Notes: generated by a model from the letters alone, not told the origin. Positions 10,957-24,500 are shown, counted from the first letter of the stretch. The stretch: DNA of 64,000 nt from Orientallactaga sibirica (GCA_036365145.1 JAEOAD010002279.1:4387974-4451973), one strand, 5' to 3'. Translations and numbers: made by a program.

Positions 10957-11190
10957 GGCAGGAGAGATGGCTTAGCAGTGAAGGCACTTGCCTGAGACAC
11001 CTGAGGACCCATGTTCGACTCTCTAGATCCCACATAAGCCAGACGCACAAAGGTAAGGCAGGCTCAAGGTCACACATGCCCACTTGGTGGCGCAAATGTC
11101 TGGAGTGTGATTGCAGCGACTGAGGCCCTGGTGCCCCAATTCGCGCTCTCTGGTATAAAATAAAATTTAAAAAAATAATAAAATAAAGAC
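10957..11190 (+). mobile_element. tRNA SINE abutting the TCEANC2 exon
   Basis: The SINE head (GGGCAGGAGAGATGGC) begins at about 10956 and is antisense to TCEANC2. On the TCEANC2 strand it supplies CTCTCCTGCCC just upstream of the likely acceptor. This copy has the body variant with AAGGTAAGGCAGGCTCAAGG. Confidence 0.85.
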
Positions 11191-11264
11191 AGCGGATTCT
11201 GAGACTTCATCAAGACAGCAGAGATGTATATCCCCAGGTAATACAATTGGGTTTTCTTTTTTTC

Positions 11265-11967
11265 TTTCTTTTTTTTATTTGAGAGAAAGAGGGAGAGAAA
11301 TAGGCAGGGAAAGAGAGAAACAGAAAGAGAGAGAGAGTATGGGCACACCAGGGCCTCCAGCCACTGCAAAGGAACTCCAGATGCATGCACCAAGATGTGC
11401 ATCTGGCTTACATGGGTCCTGGGGAATCGAACCTGGGTCCTTTGGCTTTTGCAGTCAAGCACCTTAACCGCTAAGCCATCTCTCCAACCCATTTGGTTGG
11501 GTTTTCTGGAAACATTTCTGAATTATGAGGACTCGTGAGTGGCATTTACAGGAAGTCAAACTTCCTCTGGTGGTGGAAGAGATTTTTTTTTTCTGAGGTA
11601 GGTTCTCACCGTAGCTCAGGCTGACCTGGAATTCACTTATATATTCTCAGGGTGGCCTCGAATTCACGGAGTTCCTCCTACCTCTGCCTCCCGAGTGCTG
11701 GGATTACAAGCATGAGCCACCACACCCGACTTTTCTTCTTATTTTTTTAGAGAGAGGGAAAGAGAAAGAAAGGGAGAGTAAGATTTTTTTAAAAATCTTT
11801 ATTTCAGAGAGAGAAAGAGAATAGGCACGTCAGGGCCTCCAGCCACTGCAAACAAACTCCAGGTACATGCTGCACCTTTTTGCATCAGGCTTACGTGGGG
11901 TATCGAACCTGGGTCCTTAGGCTTTGCAGGCAAGTGCCTTAACTGCTAAGCCATCTCTCCAGTCCTC
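11265..11967 (-). mobile_element. tRNA SINE, 7SL SINE, tRNA SINE
   Basis: Antisense copies at 11270-11490 (tRNA), 11582-11731 (7SL) and 11785-11967 (tRNA). They lie in the 5' non-coding part of TCEANC2, between its promoter and the coding exon, and share the sense of TCEANC2. Confidence 0.85.
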
Positions 11968-12455
11968 AATGAAACCTTTTTAACAACGACACCCCCCACC
12001 CCACACACCCGCAGCTTCTATTCCAAGGGTTTACCTAGGACTCCAACTACCAGCACCACCTCTGTCCCTCCTCCCCAGGCCTCTAGCAGGGTCCTCTCAA
12101 TATGAGCAAGCGTGTCAACCAATGAGTGAATGCTCTGTGGTCAGAGGACCCTTAAGGTATGGCTGTGAGGTTCGGATGCCCCACATGCAAGGAGAAATCC
12201 CATCCTCTCCTAACCCTGAAGCCACACCCCAAACCACAGCTGGAAACTGAGACCCACCAAGAAAAAAGCAGACTGGAAATAGCTGCTGCGTCCCTACGTC
12301 CTCGAGGATTCTTCAAGCCGGGCCACGTCTTGGCAGGGCTGGGGAGGAAGAAACTATTCTCAACTCTTCCTCCTAGGCCCACCCCCCGCAGGACTCAATG
12401 AAGTATGAAGGAGGTTCCTCCTCGTGCAAAGCGCGGCGCTCAGCCACCCAGCGAA

Positions 12456-12475
12456 ACTACAGCGCCCAGAATGCA
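12456..12475 (+). promoter_or_regulatory. ZNF143/SBS-type motif 1
   Basis: ACTACAGCGCCCAGAATGCA matches the known ACTACAATTCCCAGAATGC consensus except in the central positions. ZNF143 sites are common in bidirectional promoters. Confidence 0.7.
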
Positions 12476-12515
12476 CCGCGGGGCCGCCCGCTAGCACACG
12501 CCTGGTCCGGTACGA

Positions 12516-12534
12516 ACTAAAAGTCCCAGCATCC
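12516..12534 (+). promoter_or_regulatory. ZNF143/SBS-type motif 2
   Basis: ACTAAAAGTCCCAGCATCC is a second, same-direction match. Its start is 60 bp from that of the first. Confidence 0.6.
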
Positions 12535-12766
12535 CTTGCGGGCGGAAGTCGCGGCGAGAGCGGCGCTCAGGCACCCCCACTCTTCCGGAAGAGTGGTGCG
12601 GAAGTCGTTTGGGTGGGCGGGCCCGCGGAGGCGGAGGCGGAAGCGGGAGGAACCCTCTCCACCCACCCGCCACCTTCCACTCTCCACCCTCCGGCCCCCC
12701 CACAGCCTGAGAAGAAAACAGCAACAAGCCGCCGAGCCTCTGGGAGCCCGAAGGGGGGTGGGGAGC

Positions 12767-12777
12767 AAGATGGCTGC
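12767..12777 (+). promoter_or_regulatory. YY1 motif over the TMEM59 start codon
   Basis: AAGATGGCTGC fits the YY1 consensus AAGATGGCNGC and contains the initiator ATG itself. Downstream YY1 sites of this kind fix start sites in many TATA-less genes. Confidence 0.65.
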
Positions 12778-12955
12778 GCCGCAAGGGAAGCTCTGGGTCC
12801 TGGGCTTCCCGCCGCCCCTGCTGCTGCTCTTGAGTTTGGCCTTGGCTGGAGGTCCCGGCATCGCGTCGGCCGAAGCGTTTGACTCGGTCTTGGGTGACAC
12901 GGCGTCCTGTCACCGCGCCTGTCAGCTGACTTACCCATTGCACACCTACCCCAAG
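12770..12955 (+). CDS. TMEM59: TMEM59 coding exon 1
   Basis: 62 codons, phase 0 end, donor AAG|GTAAGG. It encodes the signal peptide ([10 protein letters not shown] core) and the first lumenal cysteines (SCHRAC). Intron 1 is about 7.2 kb and mostly SINEs. Confidence 0.95.
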
Positions 12956-13456
12956 GTAAGGGCCGCGTCCGTGAACCCCTTGTCTCTGTCCGTCTGTCCG
13001 TGCATCTCTCGGCTAACCACCCTCCCCCGCCCAAAATATCCCCCTGTGACCTAAAGCACTGACTCGGGGACCCCTCCTCCTCGTGTAACCCCGATTTCCT
13101 CCTGGCCCTTTTTTTTTTTTTTTTTTTCCAAATTTTTATTTATTTATTTTGCATCCTGCTGTAGTTGACCGGAAGTCGGCCTGCATTGCACGACTCCGGG
13201 TGGGAGGGGAGGTGAGGATAGGCTGGGAGCAAACAAAGATGGAAGAAAGAGGCGGGGTTGGGTGGGTGGACTGGGAGGGGAGAAGTGAGGGCTGCAGAAA
13301 TGGCTTCTGAAGCAGGTTAAGGCGCTTGCTTGGCCTACAAAGCCTATAAGGACCCAGGTTCGATTCCCCAGGACCCACGTGAAAGCCCAGATGGCACAAG
13401 GTGGTGCATGCTTCTGGAGTTCGTTTGCAGTGGCTGGAGGCCCTCCCTGGTGCGCC

Positions 13457-13499
<43 letters not shown>

Positions 13500-15140
13500 A
13501 AATAAAATATTTTTTAAAAAGGGGCCGGTCCCGTCCTAGGGGGGAGGAGTAAGAGGCATTGATAATCAGTGCCCCCGGGAGGAGGGAAATCCAAGTAAGG
13601 CGGAGTCTCGAACCCACGGGAGATGAACTGTCCCTGGAGTCCGACCAGCAGGCAATTCCCACCATAGTCTCAAAAGTATAAAGTTGGGAAGATGTACAGG
13701 AAGAAAGAAAGAGGGCCCCTTGGGGGACTGGTAATAGCTTAAGACGGCTGCAGTTGGGTTTCTGCTTTCAAAAAAATTAAAAAAAAAATAGAGCTGGAGA
13801 GATGGTTTGCAGTTAAAGAGCTTGCCTGCAAAGCCAAAGGACCCGGGTTCAATTCCCCAGGACTCACGTAAGCCAGATTCACAAGGTGGCGTATGCGTCT
13901 GGAGTTTGTTTGCATAGGCTTGGAGGAGACTCTGACATGGCCATAAAAATAAAAAAACAGCTGGTGTATTGGCACAGCACACCTTTAATTCCAGCACTGG
14001 GAAGGTAGAGGTAGAAAGATCGCAGAGAGTTGCAGGTCAGCCTGAGACTATAGAGTGAGTTACAGGTCAGCCTGGGCTAGAGCGAGACCTGACCTTGAAA
14101 AAAAATAATAAAATATAAAATGAAAAGCTTAGCACTCAGTGCATAACACCCTGGGATCCGTGGAGTGGGTGCTGAAGTGGACTGACCTGTCCTGGGCATT
14201 CACATGATTAGTGACCTACTGTTGCCTTCTGCAACCAGCCATTCTGTCTGCCTCCCTTCTCAAGTTGGTGTTTTTTTGTGTTTTTTTCATCTTGTGAATT
14301 CTGTCTACTCCACATCCTAAATTGCTTGGTGACTCTCCCCACACCTTTCCCATATATAATTTAGGTACAACTCCCCGAAACACACCTCCACCTTGCTTTT
14401 TAAGCACGTGCATGATGATGGTGGTGTCTGTAATGCTGTTTGCCTCAGCATTGTGGCCTTAGTCACAAAGAGACCAGCAAGGACAAGTTCCAGTGACGTT
14501 TAGGGTGTTCTCTATTGGCACCTGCTTTTTTTTTTTTTTTTTAAGATTTTATTTTTATTTTATTAGAGACAGAGAGAGGGAAAAAGGGAGAGGGAGAATG
14601 GGCACCCTAGCCACTGCAAATGAACCCCAGATGCATACACCCCCTTGTGCATCTGGCTTACGTGGGACCTGGAGAATCGAACCAGGGTTCTTAGGTTTTG
14701 CAGGTATGTGCCTTAACCGCTAAGCCATCTCTCCAGCCCAGCTTTTGGGTTTTTTGATATGAAAAGAAAAGTTGTAAATGCTATCACTTCCAGTAATTTG
14801 TTTTCTTGTATTACACGGTGATGATCAGTTTTTTTTTTTTTTTGTTTTGTTTTTAACCATACCACAAAAGTGTAGGAAATGAGACTGGCATAAAATTTCG
14901 AAGTAGAAAGATAACCAAGAGAATGAAGGACTGGACAGCTGTAATCATAGCACTCAAAAACATGAGGAAAGGGCTGGAGAGATGCCTTAGCAATTAAGGT
15001 GTTTGCCTGCAAAGCCAAAGGACCTTGGTTCAGTTCCTCAGAACCCACGTAAGCTAGATACACAAGGGGGCGCATGCGTCTGGAGTTTGTTTGCAATGGC
15101 TACAGGCCCTGGTGTACCCATTCTCTCTGTCTTCCTCTTC

Positions 15141-15171
<31 letters not shown>

Positions 15172-18100
15172 AAATAAGTAAAACCTAAAAGAAAATAAAA
15201 AGCAGGGTGTGAGCCTGGCATGGTGTGGTACATGCCTTTAATCCCAGCAGTCAGGAGGCAGAGGTAGGAGGATCACTGTGAGTTCTAGGCCACCCTGAGA
15301 CTGCATAGTGAAGTCCAGGTCAGCCTGTGCTAGAGTGAGACCCTACTTCAAAAAAACAAAACAAAACAAAAAAAGGGCTGGAGACATGGCTTAGCGGTTA
15401 AGGCGCCTGCCTCCTAAGCCTAAGAACACTGGTTCCAATCTCCAGTGGTTCCAATCTCCAGGTCCTACGTTTACCCAGGTACAAAGTGACGCAAGGGCGC
15501 AATGCCGCACTTGACCACAAGGGGGCGCACGCATCTGGATTTCGTTCACAGCAGCTGAGAGACTGCTGGCGCGCCCATCTCTGTCTTCCTCTCCCTCTCT
15601 GTCTCTCTCTGTGTCTCTCTCTAAAAAATAAAAAATAAAAAAAAGCAGGTTGTGTTAAAAGAAATTAGACAAATTCACAAGCTCACATAGCGTCTGACAC
15701 TGTAACTGGCATATCTCACTCTAACAATTTTTTTTTATAATTTGCAAGATAACACAGTATCTTTTTTGTAGGTAGATATTATAAAATTAATATTTTATTT
15801 TTCTCAAAAGTACATTTGCATAATTTGTCATGGATCACTCAGATACACGACAGAAGTCATGTTCATAACAAAGCTAATGAATGCCAATGTGGTCTTTTTT
15901 TTTTTTTTTTTTTTTTTTTAATCAGGGGATGGCCTTGGACCATGCAAGCCTGTGGTCCATTCCCAGTTCTACTATTAGTATCTGTGTCTTTGCTGACCAC
16001 TTTCTTGTAGCTTCCTTTTGTCAACTGCAGGAAGATCTCACTCCTTGCAGAGCTAGTGTGAAGACTAAAGATAGTATATGTGACACACAATACATTGTCG
16101 AACATAGCACAGATATTTCTTTCTTCTGTGTTGTAAAATCACTTTAGCACCTATTGTATGAGAACTGAGTAAGAAGAGAACAGTTAACCTGGCATGTGGC
16201 TCACACCTAATATCCTAGTACTCAGGAGGCTGAGGCAGGAGGATTGCCATGAGTTTGAGACTAGTGTGTGCTACTGAGTGAGGTCTAGTCTCCAAAAATA
16301 AAAAAATTAGCTGGGTGTGGTGGCGCACACCTTTAATCCTAGCACTCAGGAGGCAGAGGCAGGAGGATTGCCGTGAGTTCAAGGCCACCCTGAGACTCCA
16401 TAGTGAATTCCAGATCAGTCTGGGCTTGAGTGAAACCCTACCTTGAAAAAAAAAAAACAAAAAAAAAGAGAGAGAGTGAATATTGTATAGATATTGTATA
16501 GTGAGCTTAAGTTAGCTAAGAATAAAAAAAAAGCATATAAATGCTACATGGCAGTATTGTCATTGAGGGGCCCTTTAATTACTTACCTGGTATTCAGTAT
16601 AGAGGACAACACTCTTTCCTTATGTTCTATCTTAGAGAAGGGAGTTCCATGCATCTAGAGCCCAGAGTGGACCGCGGCTGTCCTCTGCTGCTCGCCTGCT
16701 TTGTTTCCTTGAGTTGGAATTTCTCACTAAACTCAGAATTGCCTTTTTTTAATTTCTTATTTATTTATTTATTTATTTATTTATTTGAGAGAGAGAAAGA
16801 GACAGAGAGAGAGAGAGAATGGATGCACCAGGGCCTCCAGCCACTGAAAACGAACTACAGATGCATGCACCCCCTTGTACATCTGGCTTACATAGGTCCT
16901 GGAGAATCGAACCAGGATCCTTTGGCTTTGCAGGCAAACGCTTTAACCGCTAAGCCATCTTCTCCAGTCCCAATTTCTTATTTTTTATTCAGACCAAAAT
17001 TTTTGGTCTGATTCCCAGCAATTCTTTAGTCTCCATACCCCTCAGGACTGGGGTACAGGCATGCATGACCATGCCTAACTTTTTTTTTTTAACCTTCTTT
17101 CATTTTATTTGATTTGATTTTTTATTTTAGAGAGAGGGAATTGGCACACCAGGGCCTCAGCTCTGCAATTGAACTCCAGACACTAGCACTACCTAGTGGG
17201 TATGTGTGACCTTGTGGTTGCCTCACCTTTGTGCATCTGGCTTACATGGGTTCTGGAGAGTCAAACATGGGTCCTTTGGTTTTGCAGGCAAGTGTCTTAA
17301 CCACTAAGCCATCTCTCCAGCTTTTTTTTATTGGTGTGCTAGGAATCAGACTCATGTCTCATGCTTCTGCAGCAAGCACTCAACTGCTGTGCCATCTCTA
17401 CTGCCCTGGGATATTTTATTTAACCTCTTGCCAGTCATTTGGGACACAAAGAGCATGACATGTCTACTTTATTTGGAATGCTAACCACACAGGACACAAA
17501 ATGCTTAGAATAAGGATGTGATTTTTTTTTTTGTTTTGTTTTTTGGGGTTTTTTGTTTTTTGAGGTAGAGTCTCACTCTACCTCAGGCTGACCTGGAATT
17601 CACTATGTAGTCTCAGGGTGGCCTCGAACTCATGGCGATCCTCTTACCTCTGCCTCCCGAGTGCTGGGATTAAAGGCGTGCGCCACCATGCCCGGCTAAT
17701 GATGTGATTTTTAAAACATATTTTATTTATTTATTTGAGAGAGAAAGACAGACAGAAAGGGCACACCAGGGCCGCTAGCAGTTGCAAAATCTAGGCGCAT
17801 GTGCTACCTTGTGCATCCCGTTTATGTGGGTATTGGGAAATTGAACCTGGGTCCTTAGGCTTTACAGGCAAGCACCTTAACCACGAAGCCTTCCCTCCAG
17901 CCCCCAAGGATGTGTTTCTTAGTAACTACTGATTGAATGCCTACTCTGTACTGGTATTATGCTAATAACCTGGGATTGTTTTGTTCTGTTTTGTTTTTTC
18001 TCTGTAGAGTCTTCACTAGGGTATGTTGACCTCCCAAGTACAGTCATCATCACCAGGCTGTTTTTAAACTTTTATTTTCAATATTTGATTTGTTTGCAAG

Positions 18101-18551
18101 CAGAGAAAGAGAGTGGAGGAAAGAGGAAGCGTGCACACCAGGGCCTCTTGCAAATGAATGCCAGACACATGTGCCGCTTTGTGTATCTGGATTTATGTAG
18201 GTAGTGGGGAATCGAACCTGGACCTTCAATCAGGCTTTGCAAGCAAGTGCCTTTATCTGTTGAGCCATCTCTCCAACCCCTGTGGGTGTTCATTATCTGT
18301 TTTATTAATGTTATGGCTGTTCGCTAGTACAATGCATATATGCAAGATTGTTGTCATTTACAACCAACGACATTTATGCTCAGAGAGATGAAGCAGTTTT
18401 CCCAAGTTTGGACAGAGTGATTGAGCTGACCTCACCAGCGTGCACCACCACACCTGGCTAGCCCTCTTACGGATTGCCACTGTCGTGTTCATTTCATTAA
18501 TTCTTCTGCTAGAAAGAAATGTGTGCCACTCTATTCCATTGGTGGCTGACT

Positions 18552-18584
<33 letters not shown>

Positions 18585-21500
18585 ACATACACATGCCATT
18601 TCTTCATTAGGGGCCTGCTAGTTTGCACACAGTAAGTGGAGGGGACTCCCCCAGATACATTAGCTTGTTTCAAATGATGTATTTTACCAACAGGGGAAAA
18701 CAAACAAACAAACAAAACACCTGTTGGTGACATTGTTATTAGTCTTATTAAAGCAGTTAATAATGAAGAACCATTATGTCCCTCCTGTTTGGAATCCCTA
18801 CACTTATACAGTGATGTTTGTAATTGTTGTTTTCTGTTCTTAAATGTATTAAAATGATTGAATCTACTACCTTTTTTTTTTTTTTTTGGTTTTTGGAGGT
18901 AGGGTTTCCACTCTGGTCCAGGCTGACCTGGAATTCACTATGTAGTCTCAGGGTGGCCTTGAACTCACGGCGATCCTCCTACCTCTGCCTCCCGAGTGCT
19001 GGGATTAAAGGCATGCGCCACCACGCCCGGCTTACCATTTTTTAAAATATATTTTATTTATTTGAGAGAGAGAGAATGGGCGCGCCAGGGCCTCCAGCCA
19101 CTGCTAAATGAACTCCAGAGGCATATGTTACCTTGTGCGTCTGACTAAACACGGGACCTGAAGAATCGAACCAGGGTCGTTTGGCTTTGCAGGCAAACAC
19201 CTTAACCGCTAAGCCGTCTCTCCAGCCCCTACTACCATTTATTAAGCACCTTCTGTGTTTCAGACAGTGGTAAGATTGGTAAGATTGGCTTTCTCCCAGA
19301 ATTATTGAGGGGCTGTTTGGAGATAACAGCTGTTGTCTCTTTTTATGGTGATAAAACCGGTATTTCCACAGGTCAAGTGAGTGACTGTGCCGTTCCTCAC
19401 CTAAAATGTTTGACTCAGGTCTGACTGTGGTAGCCTTTCCCATTTATCCCTCAGTCAACCAAGTTGCTCCTTACTTGTCTTTTAAGATAAATTGAGGCAA
19501 TTTTAAGAAATCCTTTCCTATAGCGTTTTTATAAACGAATCCCTCCCATCATCAGGGTCTGGGACCGTTTGACGTTTTGTGCAAACGTGGGCACAGCAGA
19601 AGCTTCCGTGGTCATGGCTCCTTCCTTCCTTGCTCAGGATTCGGCCGTCTGCGTTACTTTTATTTTCAGCTTTTCTCCTCACAAGTTACAACCTCATATT
19701 ACAGGAAGAGGGTGGTATTTTTAGCCACTAGGTTTTTTTTTTCCCCTTGACATACTTCTTTAAAATAACAAACTCAGGCCAGGAGGGATGGCTTAGCAGT
19801 TAAGGCGTTTGCCTGCAAAGCCAAAGGACCCAGGTTTGATTCCCCAGGACCCACATTAGCCAAATGCACAAGGGGGCACATGCATCTGGAGTTTGCTTGC
19901 AGTGGCTGAAAGCCCTGGCGCACCCATTCTCTCTCTCTCCCTCTTTCTCTGTCAAATAATTAAAATAAAATAAACTCAGATCTCTTTATATGGCAAAAAT
20001 CATGGATCTTACCTGGCTCCTAGCTTTCCACCCCCCACGCCCCCCATTTCAGTTATAAAAATCTACCAGATAGATAAAGTAAACCCTACTAATTTCACTT
20101 TCTTTTTAACTTTTTTTGGGGGGGAGGCCAAGAGAAAAGACTTATTTTTTTTGGTAATCTTCTTATTCTTGAACTTCCCAGGAAGAGGAGTTGTACGCAT
20201 GTCAAAGAGGTTGCAGGCTGTTTTCAATTTGTCAGTTTGTGGATGATGGAGCTGACTTAAATCGTACCAAATTGGAATGTGAATCTGGTAAGCTGCTATG
20301 CTAAGTGACTTCAGCTATGGCACTTTCTTGAGTCGATTGATGCTTATGTTTCCTAGAAAAATGACAGACAACACGCACACCAGTCACCCAGCATATTGTA
20401 ATTCTCAACTGAGAGTCTTAATAGATGCCGCTAAAAATTTCACATAGTTTAGTTCATGTGTTGTTGAGACCATGTTTGTTTGTGCTGTGGGTAGCACACC
20501 TTTGTTTAACTGAATGCTTGTTTCAACAAGCAGTAGTAATGACCACACTCATAAATCATCACTTTTTTTTCCTGGATAGATAGTTGACTTAGCGCCAAGG
20601 TTTTTACTGAATCATGCTTTGACTCCGAAGTGTTTAATAATGTGTTCTCTATCAATTGTGCCAGTAAATGTAACCAGAGGCTTTGTTGCATTGCATCACT
20701 GATCCTGCCTTTTGCTAAAAGAGAGGTATTTAATAAAACCAACCTGTAATTGGCCAGGGTAGCAGTTTTTCCCTGTCACCGAGCCATGCCATCTTCTGAC
20801 GCCAGGACTTGATTTTACGGCTCGCTCACTCTCTCCTCACTGACCGTCTTCATGTGCATAACGCTGTTCTGTTTATTATCTAGCACCTCTAAGAAGTGTG
20901 ATATAAATGCATGACTGAGTTGGGAAGAAAAATAAGATTGCTGCAGTGGTAATGTGCTTTATCACAAGAAAATAAAGGGTCACGAAACAAGTATATCTGG
21001 TAAAGGCCAGTTTTAACTTGATGTTGTTTTTCAGGGCCGGGCTTTGAGCCCGGAGCCTGGTGTATGCTAGGCATGTGCTTCATCTAGCACGGGCCTCAGT
21101 CCTAGCCTCACTTCAGCCTTAGAGACATATACCATGGAACATTCCAGTTCACTTTTCTTAGAGTGATTGTCTCATTTGGTTTTTCCTTGCCATGTGGATA
21201 CCTTTTGTATCTCAACTAAGTGACCCATTTCTTAATAATGATCTCAAAACATACATCATGTCATCCAACTCCATGCAATTGGCAGTGGTTTTCCTATTTC
21301 TGACCCTTAGAAGTTAAGCTGGACCTCATGGCACTGGCCTGTACTTCTGCCTGTTTGGGAAGCTGAGGCAGGAGGGTTTCAAGTTCAAGACTTGCCTGGG
21401 CTACAGATTTTAGTTCAAAGCCAAATCTAGGTAATTCGGTGTCTCAAAATACAAAGCACAAAGAGGGCTGAGGTTGCTCAGTGGTTGAGCATTGCCTGTA

Positions 21501-24500
21501 GAAGTTAACAGTCAAAGGGTAAATGCTTCAACTCGGCTCATTTATGGACTTAGAACTGTCCGTGCATTTACCAGACACCGGTGTAGTGGCGTCCACTTCC
21601 CAACCCTTAGCCGTGAGGGTCCCTTATGTGAGTGTCGTCATGGAGCTAGAGCCCAGGTCTGCAATTAACACATGTATACACAAGGCATTTGACGTGCAGG
21701 AAGGAGATGAGAAAGAGTTCTGTTAAAATCATGTACCGTGCTGGGCATAGTGGCTCAGCCCTTAATCCCAGCCCTTGAGAGGCATAGGTAGGACAGTTGC
21801 TATGAGTTCAAGACCAGCCTGAGACGACATAGTGAATTCCAGCTTAGCCTAGGCTAGAACAAGACTCTACCTCAAAAAATAAAAAATAGTATTGTCTACT
21901 ATTACCAAATTTGCAAATTCGTAGTGATGAAATGCATTTTTTTTAAATATAAGAAATTTCTTTTTAAAAATATTTTATTTATTTAAGTCGGGCATGGTGG
22001 CGCATGCCATAATCCCAGTACTCAGGAGGCAGAGGTAGGAGGATCACCAAGAGTTTGAGGCCACCCTGAGACTCCATAGTGAATTCCAGGTCAGCCTGGG
22101 CTACAGTGAAACCCTACCTCGGAAAACCAAAAAAAAAAAAAAAAAATTATATGTATATATCACTCAGAGATAGCAAGGAGAGACAGAGGGAGAAAATGGG
22201 TATGCCATGTCCTCTAGCCACTGCAAACAAACTCCAGATGTATGCATCAGTATGTGCATCTGGCTTTACATGGGTGCTGGGGAATCAAACCCGAGTCATT
22301 GGGCTCTGCAGGCAAGTGTCTTAACCACTGAGTCATCTTTTTTTTTTTAATTTTTTTATTATTTTTTATATATGTTTTGAGAGAGAGACAGAGAGAGAGA
22401 GACAGAGAGGGAGAGGGAGATAGAGATGGGCGCGCCAGCAGTCTCTCAGCTGCTGTGAACGAAATCCAGATGCGTGCGCCCCCTTGTGGTCAAGTGCGGC
22501 ATTGCGCCCTTGCGTCACTTTGCATCTGGCTAAACGTGGGACCTGGACATTGGAACCAGCATTCTTAGGCTTAGCAGGCAGGCGCCTTAGCCGCTAAGCC
22601 ATCTCTCCAGCCCTGAGTCATCTTTTGAGCTCAAAATTTCTTTCTTTCTTTCTTTTTTGATTTTTCAAGGTAAGGTCTCTTTAGTCTAGGCTGACATGGA
22701 ATCCACTCTGTAGTCTCAGGGTAGCCTCGAACTCATGGCAGTCCTCCTACCTCTGCCTCCCAAGTGCTGGGATTAAAAGCATGTGCCACCATGCCCAGCT
22801 CCCAAAATTTCTTTTTGTTAAAAAATACTTATTTATTTGAAAGAGACAGAGAAAGAAAGTATGGGTGTGTTAGTGCCTCCTGCATCTGCATATGAGCTCC
22901 AGACACTTGTCCCACTTTGTGTCTGGCTTCAAGTGGGTCCTGGGGAATTGAATCAGGGCCATCAGGCTTTACAGCAAGTGCCTTTAAGCAGTGAGCCATC
23001 TCTGCAGCCCAAAGAAATTTTCTTGTACTATGCTAAGACCTTCCTTTCCTAGATGCCTCCTTCCCTTTCCCCACCCCTTCCCTCGGTTAGATGCAGCTCT
23101 TTCTTTTTCTCTTTCAGCTTGTACAGAAGCATATTCCCGATCTGATGAGCAGTACGCTTGCCACCTTGGATGCCAGGATCAGCTGCCATTTGCTGAGCTG
23201 AGACAGGAACAAGTATGAAACAATCTTGCCTTTGTAGATGGCTCTGACTTGTATTATGTAAAGACTTTAGCACCACCTTGACCTCACTTGTTACATCTTG
23301 TACTCAGTTTTCACCCATCACAACTATGTTTGCAAGTGGAAAAGTTAACTGGAGACTCGTATATAATGTTTTTCTGTTAAAGTTGTATTTATATCCATAA
23401 TTTCATTTTGTTCGCCCAGTCCAGAAAGATACCCCACTTTACGTGAGAAGAACTGAGGCTAAGGGAGTCCCTTTTCTCCACCCCCATGCCATCTCCTTGA
23501 ATCAGTTTATCATTTATTGTTTTTATTTTATTTTTATTTATTTATTTTTTTATTTTTTTGGTTTTTCAAGGTAGGGTTTCACTCTAGTCCAGGCTGACCT
23601 GGAATTAACTATGTAGTCTCAGGGTGGCCTTGAACTCTCGGAGATCCTCCTACCTCTGCCTGGGATTAAAGGCATGTGCCACCACGCCCGGCTATTGTTC
23701 TTATTTTTATTTATTTATTAGGAGACATCTAGAGAGAATGGGTGTGCCAGGACCTCCAAGACTGCAAATGAACTCCAGATGCATGTGCCACCTTGTGCAT
23801 CTGGCTTACGTGGGTTCTGGGGATCGAACCTGGGTCCTTAGGCTTCACAGGCATACACCTTAACTGCTAAGTCATCTCTCCACCTTCATCTATGTTATTC
23901 AATTTCCAAAGTGCTTTTTCATTTTAACTCTAATCCATCTCTTATGCTGGATCTAGATATTTTTATCACTCAGTGGAAATCAAGTGCATGCTATTTAGCA
24001 TAGCCTAGCCCCCGATACCTCTACAGTGTCAGTTTTAAAGGTCCCTACACCTCCTCTGTATACTCTAAATACACTGGGACAAGGTTCTAAATTTTTCAAA
24101 CCTCTGTGTAGGAAATGCAGTCACTTGTTACAAAACTCAAGATACAGAGGGTGTCTATGCATTTCTAAGAATATGTCTCTTGTGTCTACTGCCCATCTCT
24201 GAAAGTCTCCACCCTGTTAGGTAGTCCGTTTTCCTCCATTATATAGCCAGAGTTACCAACAAATACACAAGGAAATGTGTTTCTACATGTAAGTATACAT
24301 TAAAGAGCTTGTTGTTTTCCCTGTATAATATTCCATGTGGATATACCATAATTTGAATAGTCCCATGATGATGAACATGAAGATTTTTAAATATTTTTCC
24401 TTTTATGAGTGATATTATACACCTTTGTTAGTATACCTATAGAATAAAATCATAGGAGGGCTATAATGATGGCTGCGCACATGCATGAGGATCTGGGGGA

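Larger units (their letters stand above)
12150..12769. promoter_or_regulatory. Bidirectional TCEANC2/TMEM59 promoter, CpG-rich
   Basis: The block between the two genes is repeat-free, rich in G+C and CpG from about 12280 to 12800, and has no clear TATA box. This is typical of a shared housekeeping promoter. It holds two ZNF143-type motifs, ETS motifs (GCGGAAGTC at 12542, CTTCCGGAAG at 12582-12591, CGGAAGTCG at 12599) and GC boxes (GGGTGGGCGGGCCC near 12611). The first non-coding exon of TCEANC2 is expected here on the minus strand, but I cannot fix its borders. The TMEM59 5' untranslated region ends at 12769. Confidence 0.8.
12956..20181 (+). other. TMEM59: TMEM59 intron 1
   Basis: Unique parts are 12960-13100, 13520-13790, 14110-14520, 15650-16180, 16465-16750 and 19230-19770. 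No exon-like frame was seen in them. A T-run with GGTAATCTTCTTATTCTTG precedes the acceptor at 20181. Confidence 0.8.
20288..23117 (+). other. TMEM59: TMEM59 intron 2
   Basis: The first kilobase (20288-21315) is the longest repeat-poor stretch of this intron. No frame or RNA gene was recognised in it. The rest is SINE, including a nested pair. Confidence 0.8.

Noticed and set aside
12424..13054. Overlapping GC-rich frames on both strands around the promoter
   Set aside because: They result from low stop density in CpG-rich DNA. Only the TMEM59 exon 1 frame has homology.
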